The translations under genes and the position numbers were made by a program. This document shows, piece after piece, positions 28,048 through 37,209 of a stretch of DNA of 64,000 bases. Numbering within the stretch: position 1 is the first letter of the stretch; the number at the start of each line of letters is the position of its first letter. The stretch is from positions 170,287-234,286 of the forward strand of contig NZ_KI912471.1 of assembly GCF_000518685.1 (NCBI RefSeq). The letters run 5' to 3'. The notes under the pieces were generated by a model. That model was not told where the DNA came from, searched no databases, and worked only from the letters and a program-made list of their open reading frames with translations. This stretch comes from Eubacterium xylanophilum ATCC 35991 (GTDB taxonomy: Bacteria; Bacillota; Clostridia; Lachnospirales; Lachnospiraceae).

Positions 28048-29223
28048 TTATGGTATCGGATGCAAGGTGTCAATCACATTAAAAAGCTTCTTTTTGGCTT
28101 GTTTTACCACAACTTTTCTAAGAAAATTTGGCACTCGTGGTGATGTTGCCACGCCTCTAATATACTTTATTTGTGAATATCCCCTGAGTATTCGATTGAT
28201 TTCTTTTATCTCATTCGCATCATTGGTATTAAAATATTTTCTCAAGATAATATCCCAAACATAACCAAACTCCTTAGCACCTAATCCCATATCCTTCTTA
28301 GTCCATCCTGATTTGGCTGCTGTGACATAAACTATATACATCGATGACAAATCAAGCACCGGATGCCCCATTCCGGAATCTTCCACATCAATCAACACAA
28401 TTTCACCGTCAAGCATCATCATATTACCTGGGTGGAAGTCCTGATGAATAAAAGTATTTCGTGCCGGAATGTCATCAACCAACTTAAATAATCTATCTCT
28501 TTCCGCATCTGTCAGAAGCCCACACTCTTCTATATCCCTTATATCTTTCCGAACATTATCTCTAGCATCTTGTAAATCACCAGGATTCAATTCTGTATTA
28601 TGGAGTTTTATAAGTGTATCCACAATCATATTGGCATATTGATCTAGGTTTTTAGGATGCTCTGACATCTCCTGCATCATAGACTTTGCTTTAATCATCT
28701 CATATACAACACCATAGTTTTCACCTATCTTAACTGTATCAAATGCTATTGCCGTAGGAATCCCCTTCAAAAATACATTCTTTGATATTTCTCTGTTTCG
28801 ATTTATCTTTTCGAGACCATTTCTGTCGCCATAGTACATCTTTACTATGGTTTCATCGTCCTTTCTATAGACAATACCATTTCCACCTTCTCCTATAACC
28901 TCGCACCCCTCCACTGAAATCTCACGCATTCTCTTCTTGATATCAAAAAGCTCTGTAAAGCCCGTTGTCTTAAATATATCATATACCTCGGGAGATACTT
29001 CGTTTATAGTTACAGTTCCTTCAACTTTTTTTCGAAGTTTCATCAATACTCTAAGACCAGCACTGGAAATATACTCTAAATTTGAAGCATCTACAGTAAT
29101 ATCTTCACTCAAATGTTCTTCACATGATGCAATCAATTCTTTTTCTACCTTTGCTGCATTGGAACTATCAATTCTTCCTGATAGTTCTACTGTAAATAAT
29201 TCTGTTTTATTACCTTTATTCAT
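28048..29223 (-). CDS. STAS domain fused to an APH-type kinase
   Basis: Two domains, 391 residues, no membrane segment. Residues about 1-105 are a STAS domain of the anti-anti-sigma type with the phosphoacceptor region ISSAGLRVL (Ser53/54). Residues about 106-391 are an aminoglycoside-phosphotransferase-like kinase: glycine loop GEGGNG (111-116), Lys128 in IVKMYY, catalytic HQD at 260-262, Asn267, and metal-binding Asp279 (LIDVED). The kinase is closest in motif order to small-molecule/protein kinases such as the Fibrobacter paralogous family TIGR02172 (from memory). The substrate is unknown; self-contained kinase and STAS domains suggest signalling. GGAGGTAAGGT precedes the ATG. Confidence 0.85.
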   Translation of the reverse strand: MNKGNKTELFTVELSGRIDSSNAAKVEKELIASCEEHLSEDITVDASNLEYISSAGLRVLMKLRKKVEGTVTINEVSPEVYDIFKTTGFTELFDIKKRMREISVEGCEVIGEGGNGIVYRKDDETIVKMYYGDRNGLEKINRNREISKNVFLKGIPTAIAFDTVKIGENYGVVYEMIKAKSMMQEMSEHPKNLDQYANMIVDTLIKLHNTELNPGDLQDARDNVRKDIRDIEECGLLTDAERDRLFKLVDDIPARNTFIHQDFHPGNMMMLDGEIVLIDVEDSGMGHPVLDLSSMYIVYVTAAKSGWTKKDMGLGAKEFGYVWDIILRKYFNTNDANEIKEINRILRGYSQIKYIRGVATSPRVPNFLRKVVVKQAKKKLFNVIDTLHPIP

Positions 29224-29303
29224 ACCTTACCTCCTGCCTTCAAACTACCAAAGCATTACAATGTTATATCGACATTTAATGCAACATTATTTACTAAAAT
29301 AAT

Positions 29304-29328
29304 GTCTTACGACTGAAGGGAGTAAGAC
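29304..29328. repeat. Dispersed hairpin A, copy 1
   Basis: GTCTTAC (29304-29310) pairs with GTAAGAC (29322-29328). It lies upstream of the STAS-kinase gene and left of the 61-bp array. It is the same as the hairpins at 29858, 34566, 47691 and 59790, but without the AGCAATATGCG linker. Confidence 0.8.
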
Positions 29329-29358
29329 CTCATATACGGATGTTTTCCTAAAAAACGA

Positions 29359-29395
29359 CTTTTCATCCGTATTCCACTCTTCACAGCCTCAAGAA
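29359..29395. repeat. 37-base direct repeat, left copy, flanking the 61-bp array
   Basis: Matches 29818-29854 in about 33 of 37 positions; both begin CTTTTCATCCGTATTCC and end AGCCTCAAGAA. The ATACGGAT motif also occurs inverted at about 29334-29341 and directly near 29407, so this flank is itself palindrome-rich. Confidence 0.8.
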
Positions 29396-29434
29396 TTCTT
29401 CCTACAAATACGGATTCCAGAAGTCCACCAAGAA

Positions 29435-29779
29435 ATTACACGCAATAGAGAAAAACGTGTATTGCATGTAAAATTTGTCGGGGAATTCCGACGGAATTAC
29501 ATGCAATAGGGAAAAACGTGTATTGCATGTAAAATTTCTGAGAAGACCACAAAGAAATTACATTCTATAGGGAAAATCGCGTATTGCATGTAAAATTTGT
29601 CGGGGATTTTTGTAGGGATTACATGCAATAGAGAAAAATCGATATTGCATGTAAAATCCAGGAGAATTCCGCCAAGAAATTACATGCAATAGAGAAAAAT
29701 GCGTATTGCATGTAAAAATCCAGAGAAGCCCGCCAAAAAATTACATGCAATAAGGAAAAATCGATATTGCATGTAAAAT
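29435..29779. repeat. Six-copy, 61-bp-periodic palindromic repeat array
   Basis: Units start at 29435, 29496, 29557, 29618, 29679 and 29740, exactly 61 bases apart. Each holds a 40-base imperfect inverted repeat (TTACATGCAATA, a 12-base A-rich loop, TATTGCATGTAA) plus about 21 bases of spacer that is also related between units (GGRGAATTCCG, GCCAAGAA). The right arm TATTGCATGTAAAA is identical in all six; the left arm varies in units 1 and 3. The stretch from 29224 to 29963 holds no gene; it is made up of this array, its flanks, hairpins A1 and A2 and a terminator. Confidence 0.92.
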
Positions 29780-29817
29780 TCTAGAGCAGCCTGCCAAGAA
29801 ATTTTCTTTAAAATCAT

Positions 29818-29854
29818 CTTTTCATCCGTATTCCACTCCCCGAAGCCTCAAGAA
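29818..29854. repeat. 37-base direct repeat, right copy, flanking the 61-bp array
   Basis: Partner of 29359-29395. The two copies bracket the array in the same orientation. Confidence 0.8.
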
Positions 29855-29857
29855 ATT

Positions 29858-29898
29858 GTCTTACGACCATGGGAGTAAGACCAGCAATATGCGATTCC
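29858..29898. repeat. Dispersed hairpin A, copy 2, with linker
   Basis: GTCTTAC (29858-29864) pairs with GTAAGAC (29875-29881), followed by CAGCAATATGCGATTCC. It lies just beyond the terminator of the surface protein gene. Confidence 0.85.
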
Positions 29899-29908
29899 AC
29901 AAAAAATT

Positions 29909-29935
29909 GACAGCAGGTCATCAAAACCTGCTGTC
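29909..29935 (-). terminator. Terminator of the surface protein gene
   Basis: A perfect 10-bp stem (29909-29918 with 29926-29935) followed on the minus strand by AATTTTTTG. Confidence 0.85.
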
Positions 29936-29963
29936 GTGTAAAAAATATATCGATTAAACAAAT

Positions 29964-32054
29964 TTAAGCTTTTTTCTTAATTACTATGAGTGCAACTATC
30001 ATGACAACAGAGAAAACAATTGCAAATATCACAAGTTCAATTGGGAACTTGTCTCCTGTCTGTGCAACACTTCCACTTCTGTTGTTATCATTAACATGAT
30101 ACTTCGTAGTTTTCTTGTTGTTCTTCTTACTTTTTGATGCTCCATTGGAAGCACTTGTCCCATCGCTATCATCATCGGATTCAGAATCCGAATCATAACT
30201 GTCACCATCTGTTGATGATGTCTCATTAGATACCTTCTGAGTTTTAGCATCTTCAACTACAGTGTTGGTATTATTATTATCTTTATTATTTGTATCAACA
30301 ACATCACTTGTAGGTGCTGCCGTTACCTCGCTCTTGGATACAGGCATCTCAGTTTCAATAGCTTGAGCAGTTTCTGTTGCTTCTGCCGTAGGCGCTACTG
30401 TTGGAGCCTCTGTTGCTACCTCTGTTGGCGCTACAGTTGGAGCAGCTGTTACCACCTTTGTTGGTGCTACTGTCGCCACCTCTGTCGCTTCTGCTGTTGG
30501 CGCTACTGTTGGAGCAGCTGTTACCGCCTTTGTTGGTGCTACTGTCGCCACCTCTGTCGCTTCTGCTGTTGGTGCTACTGTCGGAGCCTCTGTTGCTACC
30601 TCTGTTGGCGCTACTGTTGGAGCAGCTGTTACCGCCTTTGTTGGTGCTACTGTCGCTACCGCTGTTGCTACCGCAGTTGGGGCTACTGTTGGAGCAGCTG
30701 TTGCTACCTCTGTAGGCGCTACTGTTGGGGCAGCTGTTACCACCTTTGTTGGTGCTACTGTCGCCACCTCTGTCGCTACCGCTGTTGGTGCTACTGTCGG
30801 AGCCTCTGTTGCCACTTTTGTAGGAGCTACCGTTGGAGCCTTTGTCGCTACCGCTGTTGCTACCGCAGTTGGGGCAGCTGTTACCTCCTTCGTTGGAGCT
30901 ACCGTTGCCACTGTTGTCGCTGTAGCTGTTGGTGCTACCGTTGCAGTTGCAGTTGCCTTAGCAGTCGCAGTCGCTGTCGGCGCTACAGTTGCTGTTGCAG
31001 TTGCCTTAGCTGTTGCCGTAGCTGTCGGCGCTACCGTTGCAGTTGCAGTTGCAGTTGCTGTTGGGGCCACAGTTGGAGCGGCAGTCTCTACAGTTCCAAC
31101 TTTATTATATGAATAATAGTGTCCCTCACACTTTGTATTAATATTCTTTGCGATAACTCCACCTTCAAATATACCGGTACTGGCAAATTCAGCATTTGGT
31201 GCCACAACATGCCCTGCAGTATCATCAACTACATATACATTGTTTGCATTAGGCATATTCCAAACAAGCTTCATACCTGTCTGATTTAACTGAGCACCTT
31301 GTTCATTTGTAGAATCCATGAGATTCTTGAGTGAATTATCATTATTAAATGTTTTACCAATATTTAAACTATTATATAGGACACCCTTGATATTTTCAGT
31401 ATTTCCGGACCATGTATAGCTGAACGAAAGCTTTACTTCCGGCTCATCTGGAAAACTTATTACGCTTCTCTTGTCTTCAATACTATCTATATCAAGATTC
31501 ATGATAGATATGTATTTACACTTTTCATATATGCTATTCGGAATGATAAAACTATCGTGCTTAGAAAAATCAAGCACAAGTGTTTTACATGCTGGATAAG
31601 CCTCAACGGCATCCTTTAGGTCATCTTCAGTTACAGTATATCCACTTTTTGCCCACTGCGCAGATTCAGCGTTCAAAGAAGCAAAAGCAGTATCAAAATC
31701 AATATATGATGGTTCTCCTGTCAATAGAACCTTATCTTTATATCCACTGCCAAGCCAACTCTCGTCGGTATAATAACCTTTTGTCAACTCTTTACAGTAG
31801 CTATTTTCTGTTGCACCGTTACCGAATACAGATAAGCTTCCTTCTCCTCCGCAAGCCACTGCACCTACTATATGGTCCTCAGCAACTATCTTTTCCTTGG
31901 CAAAAAGATTATAATCAGTCAAAATATTCCCAATTGTATAATCTTTTTCATATGTGCTACTCGCAAAAGCATTAAAACTTGTATTTACCAAGAGCAGCGC
32001 TCCCAATACGATACAAACAACTTTTACTATTTCTTTTCCAATCTTAGTATTCAT
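29964..32054 (-). CDS. Cell-surface protein: choice-of-anchor A-like domain, Thr/Ala/Pro repeats, C-terminal anchor
   Basis: 696 residues. A signal peptide (about 1-31, ending SFNAFAS) precedes a folded domain of about 300 residues with an IVGAVACGGEGS region that resembles the choice-of-anchor A domain of secreted proteins. Then come about 260 residues of VAPT/TATA/AAPT repeats, a Ser/Asp/Asn-rich stalk, and a C-terminal anchor: AQTGD, a hydrophobic segment and a basic tail KKKA. The sorting-like motif is not a canonical LPxTG. It probably projects from the wall. It is monocistronic, with its own terminator. Confidence 0.8.
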   Translation of the reverse strand: MNTKIGKEIVKVVCIVLGALLLVNTSFNAFASSTYEKDYTIGNILTDYNLFAKEKIVAEDHIVGAVACGGEGSLSVFGNGATENSYCKELTKGYYTDESWLGSGYKDKVLLTGEPSYIDFDTAFASLNAESAQWAKSGYTVTEDDLKDAVEAYPACKTLVLDFSKHDSFIIPNSIYEKCKYISIMNLDIDSIEDKRSVISFPDEPEVKLSFSYTWSGNTENIKGVLYNSLNIGKTFNNDNSLKNLMDSTNEQGAQLNQTGMKLVWNMPNANNVYVVDDTAGHVVAPNAEFASTGIFEGGVIAKNINTKCEGHYYSYNKVGTVETAAPTVAPTATATATATVAPTATATAKATATATVAPTATATAKATATATVAPTATATTVATVAPTKEVTAAPTAVATAVATKAPTVAPTKVATEAPTVAPTAVATEVATVAPTKVVTAAPTVAPTEVATAAPTVAPTAVATAVATVAPTKAVTAAPTVAPTEVATEAPTVAPTAEATEVATVAPTKAVTAAPTVAPTAEATEVATVAPTKVVTAAPTVAPTEVATEAPTVAPTAEATETAQAIETEMPVSKSEVTAAPTSDVVDTNNKDNNNTNTVVEDAKTQKVSNETSSTDGDSYDSDSESDDDSDGTSASNGASKSKKNNKKTTKYHVNDNNRSGSVAQTGDKFPIELVIFAIVFSVVMIVALIVIKKKA
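30377..31080. repeat. Degenerate coding tandem repeats in the surface protein gene
   Basis: Repeats of 15-36 bases, rich in GCTACTGTTGGAGC-type units, encode VAPT, AAPT, EVAT, AVAT and TATA modules. Near-identical longer stretches recur (for example around 30420-30500, 30505-30560 and 30610-30660), so copy number could change by slippage or recombination. Confidence 0.85.
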
Positions 32055-32413
32055 ACCTAATTACCTCTTCATCTTAATTCAGAATAATTGTAAACTTCCT
32101 TTGTTACTATATAATAAAGATCCCCAATAATTGGAATCATTATTTTTTTAAATGTTCTGATTTTGGAAAACGCCCCGAAAAAAGCGCACCTTAACAAACC
32201 ATGATAAATATAACCACAGTAAAGATAATCCTTAATACAAATACTTTCTTCATACTTTTTGGAAAAAATTCAATAAATTTTGATTGTGTAATACCCCTTT
32301 ATGCGGAATCAATATTCTGTATTACTTCGCTGATTCCTAATCTAAAATAATCAAAATCCACTAAAGATTATATAAAATTTCAATTAACTTGTCAAGCATA
32401 ATTTTCTTGAAAC
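32055..32413. other. Non-coding gap between the surface protein gene and ybaK
   Basis: About 360 AT-rich bases. It contains the upstream region of the surface protein gene, with a small inverted repeat CCAATTATTGG (32126-32136). I find no convincing gene, RNA or full promoter. Confidence 0.5.
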
Positions 32414-32893
32414 TTAATCTGTCGTCAAATCCGCCATCTTAATCTTACATATATTAGACAAGTCATTTATTCCTATTTGTATTTGATATCCTACTTTTCC
32501 GGCGCTTACAAATATCTTGTCAAATCCACTTGCAGACTCGTGAATAAATGTCGGAAAATTTTTCTTCATACCTATTGGTGAACATCCACCGTGGACATAT
32601 CCCGTCAAGCCAAGCAGGTCTTTCTGTTTGATCATATTGATTGACTTTTCTCCAGCCGCTTTTGCCGCCTTTTTCAGATCTAATTCCTTATTCACAGGTA
32701 TGACAAATACATAGTTTTGCTTGCTTTTCCCCTCTGTGACAAGAGTTTTGAACACACGGGAAGTATCCTCACCTAGAATAGTTGCAATTTCCTCGCCACT
32801 GAGCGAAGGGTCTGCCTCATATGTATAGAATTCATATGAAATCTTCTTGCTATCGAGCACTCTCATCACATTGGTTTTATCATTTTTCTTCAT
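32414..32893 (-). CDS. ybaK: Cys-tRNA(Pro)/Cys-tRNA(Cys) deacylase, YbaK/EbsC family
   Basis: Editing enzyme of 159 residues that removes Cys from mischarged tRNA-Pro. It begins with a DSKKISYEFYTY segment, then VFKTLVTEG, FVIPVNKELDLKKAAKA (the catalytic Lys region) and GYVHGGCSPIGMKK, the family signature. Stands alone, divergent from the LtaS-like gene. Confidence 0.93.
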   Translation of the reverse strand: MKKNDKTNVMRVLDSKKISYEFYTYEADPSLSGEEIATILGEDTSRVFKTLVTEGKSKQNYVFVIPVNKELDLKKAAKAAGEKSINMIKQKDLLGLTGYVHGGCSPIGMKKNFPTFIHESASGFDKIFVSAGKVGYQIQIGINDLSNICKIKMADLTTD

Positions 32894-33032
32894 AACGTAT
32901 TATCTCCCTTTGTTTTTTCTCATTCTAACATATTATAGAAATTGATACAAGGTAAACTTACGCATCAAGACAGCCAACTAGCAATTCAGATAATATGGTT
33001 AGGACTTAAATCAATTTTTTTCTCAAAACATG

Positions 33033-33061
33033 TTGCCACACCCTTCTTTTTACTGTAAAAT
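33033..33061 (+). promoter_or_regulatory. Promoter of the LtaS-like gene
   Basis: TTGCCA (33033-33038) and TAAAAT (33056-33061) with 17 bases between. Confidence 0.55.
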
Positions 33062-33097
33062 TATATAGTGACGAAAAATATTACGGGAGGCTTTAAT

Positions 33098-34564
33098 ATG
33101 AAAAAGAAACACAAGATACTTGTTTTTTTATTTTTTCCAATCATGCTGGCAGCATTCTTGATATATACAATTTCAGGATTCCTAGTCAAATCTTTCAACG
33201 GACTTACTATGGAAGAAATCGTATTCCACTTGAAAGTACCTATGAAGGGAACCAGCAACAGCATGTTCAAGGATTACTTTAAGTATGCAAAGTGGGCTTA
33301 TGTAATCTTCATTCCGGCATTACTTCTCATAGCAGTTATCATAAATGGATTTAAAAAGATCAAAGAATCCACCGCAGTGCTATGCTCATTTATTACTTTT
33401 GCCATGACTTGTCTCGCATATGCTATTTGCAAATTTGGGAAGGTTATGAAGATTCCATCTTATATTGCAGGTCAGTTGCAAAAATCAGATTTTCTTGCCA
33501 ACAATTATGTTGATCCCAAGAAGGCAAATATCTCACTTCCGGAAGAAAAGAGAAATCTTATCTACATTTATCTCGAATCCATGGAATCAACTTATGCATC
33601 TAAGGCACACGGCGGAGCTATGAACGAAGAACTTATCCCTGAGTTATATCAGCTGGCCAGAGAAAATATACATTTTTCCAATACTGATAGGCTCGGTGGC
33701 GCTTCAGTATCTCTTGGCAGCACTTGGACAACCGGTGCAATGTTTACACAGTCAACCGGTTTACCACTCACTCTTCCATTAAAATCAAAGCGCTTCAAGG
33801 ATGGAGAGTTTCTTCCAAAGTTCACTGCAATTGGTGATATTTTGGCAGAGAATGGATACAACCAAGAGATCATCGTTGGTTCAGACCTAGCATTCGGTGG
33901 AAGAAAAATGTTCTATGAGTCACATGGAAATTACAAGATTTTTGATTACAAATCAGCTGTTAATGATGGCAAACTTCCTCCAAAATATTACAAATGGTGG
34001 GGATTTGAGGACCAGAAACTCTTCAAATTTGCAAAAGAGGAGTTATATAGATTGGCTGAAAAAGACGAACCATTTAACTTGACTCTCTTGACTGTAGACA
34101 CCCATCATATCGGTGGATATAAATGCGAACTCTGCGGAAACGAGCACGAGAATAACTATGAAAATGTTCTGTCATGTAGCTCAAAGCAAGTTGCCAAGTT
34201 TCTCGATTGGCTTAAGGATCAAGACTTCTACGAGAATACCACAGTTGTTCTCGTTGGAGACCATCCTACTATGGATAATATTTATATATCTGACAGATAT
34301 GACGGCAGCGTCAAGAGATGTGTATATAATTGCTTCATCAATCCAAGCAAAGAACTGAAAGTACACTCAGACCGACTGCCTAACAGAAACTTCAATACAT
34401 TCGATATCTTCCCAACTACGATGGCTGCTCTTGGTGCCAAGTGGGATGGCTCAAGGCTTGGAATCGGAACCAATCTTTTCTCCGACGATCCAACGCTTAA
34501 TGAGAAATACGGAAGTGAATATATAGAAAGTGAATTAGCAAAACAAGCTAGTATTTATAATTGA
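33098..34564 (+). CDS. Membrane phosphoglycerol transferase, LtaS/MdoB family
   Basis: 488 residues from ATG 33098 (GGGAGG upstream; a 10-codon extension is less likely). Three membrane segments near residues 8-30, 67-84 and 93-111 precede an extracellular sulfatase-fold domain: IYIYLESMES (metal Glu160), LGSTWTTGAM (nucleophile Thr211/212), VDTHHIGG and GDHPTM. LtaS normally has five membrane helices, so this is a shorter relative that could transfer glycerol phosphate or another head group to a surface polymer. It has one dense Cys motif (CELCGN) after the DTHH region. It ends two bases before hairpin A3. Confidence 0.88.
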   Translation: MKKKHKILVFLFFPIMLAAFLIYTISGFLVKSFNGLTMEEIVFHLKVPMKGTSNSMFKDYFKYAKWAYVIFIPALLLIAVIINGFKKIKESTAVLCSFITFAMTCLAYAICKFGKVMKIPSYIAGQLQKSDFLANNYVDPKKANISLPEEKRNLIYIYLESMESTYASKAHGGAMNEELIPELYQLARENIHFSNTDRLGGASVSLGSTWTTGAMFTQSTGLPLTLPLKSKRFKDGEFLPKFTAIGDILAENGYNQEIIVGSDLAFGGRKMFYESHGNYKIFDYKSAVNDGKLPPKYYKWWGFEDQKLFKFAKEELYRLAEKDEPFNLTLLTVDTHHIGGYKCELCGNEHENNYENVLSCSSKQVAKFLDWLKDQDFYENTTVVLVGDHPTMDNIYISDRYDGSVKRCVYNCFINPSKELKVHSDRLPNRNFNTFDIFPTTMAALGAKWDGSRLGIGTNLFSDDPTLNEKYGSEYIESELAKQASIYN

Positions 34565-34565
34565 T

Positions 34566-34607
34566 GTCTTACGACCGCAGGGAGTAAGACCAGCGACATG
34601 CGATTCC
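34566..34607. repeat. Dispersed hairpin A, copy 3, with linker
   Basis: GTCTTAC (34566-34572) pairs with GTAAGAC (34584-34590), followed by CAGCGACATGCGATTCC. It starts two bases after the stop codon of the LtaS-like gene. Confidence 0.85.
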
Positions 34608-34610
34608 GAA

Positions 34611-34641
34611 AAAGGGTATAACCATATAGGCTATACCCTTT
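34611..34641. terminator. Bidirectional terminator between the LtaS-like gene and fhs
   Basis: A perfect 10-bp stem AAAGGGTATA/TATACCCTTT with flanking A and T runs, directly after hairpin A3. It serves both convergent genes. Confidence 0.85.
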
Positions 34642-34651
34642 CATCATTTTT

Positions 34652-36322
34652 TTAGAATAATCCTGTGATATTTCCATTATCGTCTACATCAATTCCCTCT
34701 GCCGCTGGAACCTTAGGAAGTCCAGGCATAGTCATGATATTTCCGGTGATTGCTACAACAAATCCAGCTCCGGCACTTACATATACTTCTCTGATGTGAA
34801 TAGTAAAGTCTTTTGGACGACCAAGCAAAGTCGGATCATCAGATAATGAATACTGATTTTTGGCCATACAAACCGGCATATTTCCAAATCCAAGCTTTCC
34901 TAGTTTGTCAAGCTGCATCTCCACAGATTTGTCAAATACAACATCCGTTGCGCCGTATATTTCCTTGGAAATTGTCTCAATCTTCTCGCGAAGTGGCATG
35001 TCTGATTCATAAAGGAATTTGAAATCAGCTTTTTTGTTCTCAAGCATTGCAACAACTTTATTGGCCATCTCAACTCCACCTTCAGAACCTTTGCCCCAAC
35101 TCTCAGAAAGAGCAAACTCGCAACCTCGATCCTCACAGAATTTCTTGACATATTCAAGCTCTGCCTCAGTGTCGCTGACAAATCTATTAAGGACTACGAT
35201 ACATGGCACGCCGTACTTTCCTACATTTTCAATATGCTTTTCAAGATTAACTATTCCCTTGGCAAGTGCATCCAGATTCTCTGTTCCAAGGTCATCCTTG
35301 GCAACTCCACCGTTATACTTTAGAGCACGAACTGTAGCCACAAGAACAACTCCATCCGGCTTCAATCCGCTGAGTCGACACTTGATATCGAAGAACTTCT
35401 CAGCCCCAAGATCTGCGCCAAATCCTGCCTCAGTAATACAGTAATCTGCCATCTTTAAAGCAGTTTTTGTTGCTCTGATACTATTACATCCATGAGCGAT
35501 ATTGGCAAATGGTCCGCCGTGAACGATCGCCGGTGTATGCTCCAATGTCTGAATCATATTTGGCTTAATTGCATCTTTTAACAGTGCTGCCATGGCCCCA
35601 ACCGCATTTAACTCCTTGGCTGTAACCGGCTCACCATCATAATTGTATGCCACAATAATCTTGCCGAGTCTATCCTTGAGATCTGCCATATCCTTTGCAA
35701 GACAGAAAATAGCCATTATCTCAGAAGCAACCGTTATAATAAAGTGATCCTCACGAGTTACTCCGTCTGCTTTTCTTCCCAGACCAACTGTAATATTTCT
35801 GAGGACTCTATCATTCATATCTTCGCAGCGTTTCCATACAATCTGCTTTGTATCAATTCGCAGAGCATTTCCCTGCTGAATGTGATTGTCAAGCATCGCA
35901 GCCAAAAGGTTATTTGCAGAAGTTATGGCATGAAAGTCTCCAGTAAAGTGAAGATTCAAATCATCCATAGGTACAACCTGTGCATAACCGCCACCTGCAG
36001 CTCCTCCTTTGATTCCGAAACATGGTCCAAGGGACGGCTCACGTATTGCAACGATTGACTTCTTGCCAATCCTCTTGAGCGCATCCGCAAGTCCTATTGT
36101 AGTAGTTGTCTTTCCCTCGCCTGCCGGGGTAGGATTAATGGCGGTAACAAGGATCAACTTACCATCTTTCTTTTCTGCATAGGAGTTGATTAGTTCATTT
36201 GATAATTTTGCCTTATACTTACCATACTGCTCAAGCTGATCAGCTTCTATACCAAGTTGTGCAGCCACCTCAGTGATTGGCAACAACTCGCTTTCTCTTG
36301 CAATCTCAATATCACTTTTCAT
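34652..36322 (-). CDS. fhs: Formate-tetrahydrofolate ligase
   Basis: ATP-dependent synthesis of 10-formyl-THF from formate, an entry of one-carbon units for purines and, in acetogens, the methyl branch. It has 556 residues, normal length. Signatures: [15 protein letters not shown] (P-loop), [18 protein letters not shown], and a C-terminal [13 protein letters not shown]. Presence fits an anaerobe. GGAGATT precedes the ATG. Confidence 0.97.
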   Translation of the reverse strand: MKSDIEIARESELLPITEVAAQLGIEADQLEQYGKYKAKLSNELINSYAEKKDGKLILVTAINPTPAGEGKTTTTIGLADALKRIGKKSIVAIREPSLGPCFGIKGGAAGGGYAQVVPMDDLNLHFTGDFHAITSANNLLAAMLDNHIQQGNALRIDTKQIVWKRCEDMNDRVLRNITVGLGRKADGVTREDHFIITVASEIMAIFCLAKDMADLKDRLGKIIVAYNYDGEPVTAKELNAVGAMAALLKDAIKPNMIQTLEHTPAIVHGGPFANIAHGCNSIRATKTALKMADYCITEAGFGADLGAEKFFDIKCRLSGLKPDGVVLVATVRALKYNGGVAKDDLGTENLDALAKGIVNLEKHIENVGKYGVPCIVVLNRFVSDTEAELEYVKKFCEDRGCEFALSESWGKGSEGGVEMANKVVAMLENKKADFKFLYESDMPLREKIETISKEIYGATDVVFDKSVEMQLDKLGKLGFGNMPVCMAKNQYSLSDDPTLLGRPKDFTIHIREVYVSAGAGFVVAITGNIMTMPGLPKVPAAEGIDVDDNGNITGLF

Positions 36323-36372
36323 AAATAATCTCCTTTGTAAATAGCTCTACAACATCTACAGCTCCTGTGCCA

Positions 36373-37203
36373 TCATTTGTCGATGACATATTGAAAATAT
36401 TCGTCGAGAATGTCAATGTCTTTCGCGCACTTATAAAGCATCCGCGCCCCCACAACATCTTCAATCTCTCCGAGATAAACCCCGCTTTCTCCTAGCAAAA
36501 AATCAATTCCAACCATTCCAAAAGTCATATGCTCCATTATCTGCCTTATATATCCCTCAACTTCTCCGGAGACCGGTACTTTCGAAACCTTTCCCCCAAG
36601 AGAATAGTTGGATTTAAAACCCTTGGTCGCCTCGCGGCAAACACCTGCTACAATTCTCTCGCCAATTATATATACGCGAAGATCCCTCTTGGCATTTATC
36701 AGTGGTTGGATAATAAAATCACTTGTTCCGATGCCATCTTTAATCAAAGAATAATCATCTGGACCTATCAAAAATACATTTTTGCCGCCATGTCCATCAA
36801 CAGACTTTATGACTTTTCCGTTGTTCTTTTCTATGAGCGATTCCGACAACTGAATATTTTCATAAAAATCACTCTCAACAACCGGTACCCCTGTGTTTTC
36901 TTTTATATACTGATAAGTCTTAAACTTGTCATTGCTTATCTCAGATACCATGCTATTATTATAGCAACTCACACCATTTTTTTCAAGGAACTTAGTTAGC
37001 CTATAATCTCTCGTGCGAACAAAAGCAAAGTCTATACAGGAAAATTCTCCGTATTCTCGAACCTCATCAGCCATAACAAGCTGGATATCCACTCCGTACT
37101 TTTGGCCTTTTTCACGGTGCATCTCTATATAATCTTTATTGACTTTTCTCCCCTCTTCATCATAGATAAGTAGTGCTTTCTTATTCATATTTTCGTGGGA
37201 CAC
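36373..37203 (-). CDS. RimK-like ATP-grasp ligase (first of a pair)
   Basis: ATP-grasp enzyme of 276 residues. ATP-grasp signatures: VPVVES, GKVIKSVDGHGGKNV (Lys and glycine loop), RDLRVYIIG, and MVGIDFLLGESGVYLGEIEDVVG (metal-site Glu). The start could be GTG 37203 or ATG 37188. It probably joins an amino acid to a carboxylate, but the substrate is unknown. It is 6 bases after a second ATP-grasp gene. Confidence 0.8.
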   Translation of the reverse strand: MSHENMNKKALLIYDEEGRKVNKDYIEMHREKGQKYGVDIQLVMADEVREYGEFSCIDFAFVRTRDYRLTKFLEKNGVSCYNNSMVSEISNDKFKTYQYIKENTGVPVVESDFYENIQLSESLIEKNNGKVIKSVDGHGGKNVFLIGPDDYSLIKDGIGTSDFIIQPLINAKRDLRVYIIGERIVAGVCREATKGFKSNYSLGGKVSKVPVSGEVEGYIRQIMEHMTFGMVGIDFLLGESGVYLGEIEDVVGARMLYKCAKDIDILDEYFQYVIDK

Positions 37204-37209
37204 CTACCT

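Noticed and set aside
29435..29779. CRISPR array
   Set aside because: Repeats are regular, but the spacers resemble each other, the repeats are long palindromes, and no cas gene is near.
30363..31112. Plus-strand open frame rich in Cys, Arg and Trp
   Set aside because: It is the mirror of the Thr/Ala/Pro repeats on the other strand; it has no ribosome site and its odd composition comes from the repeat.
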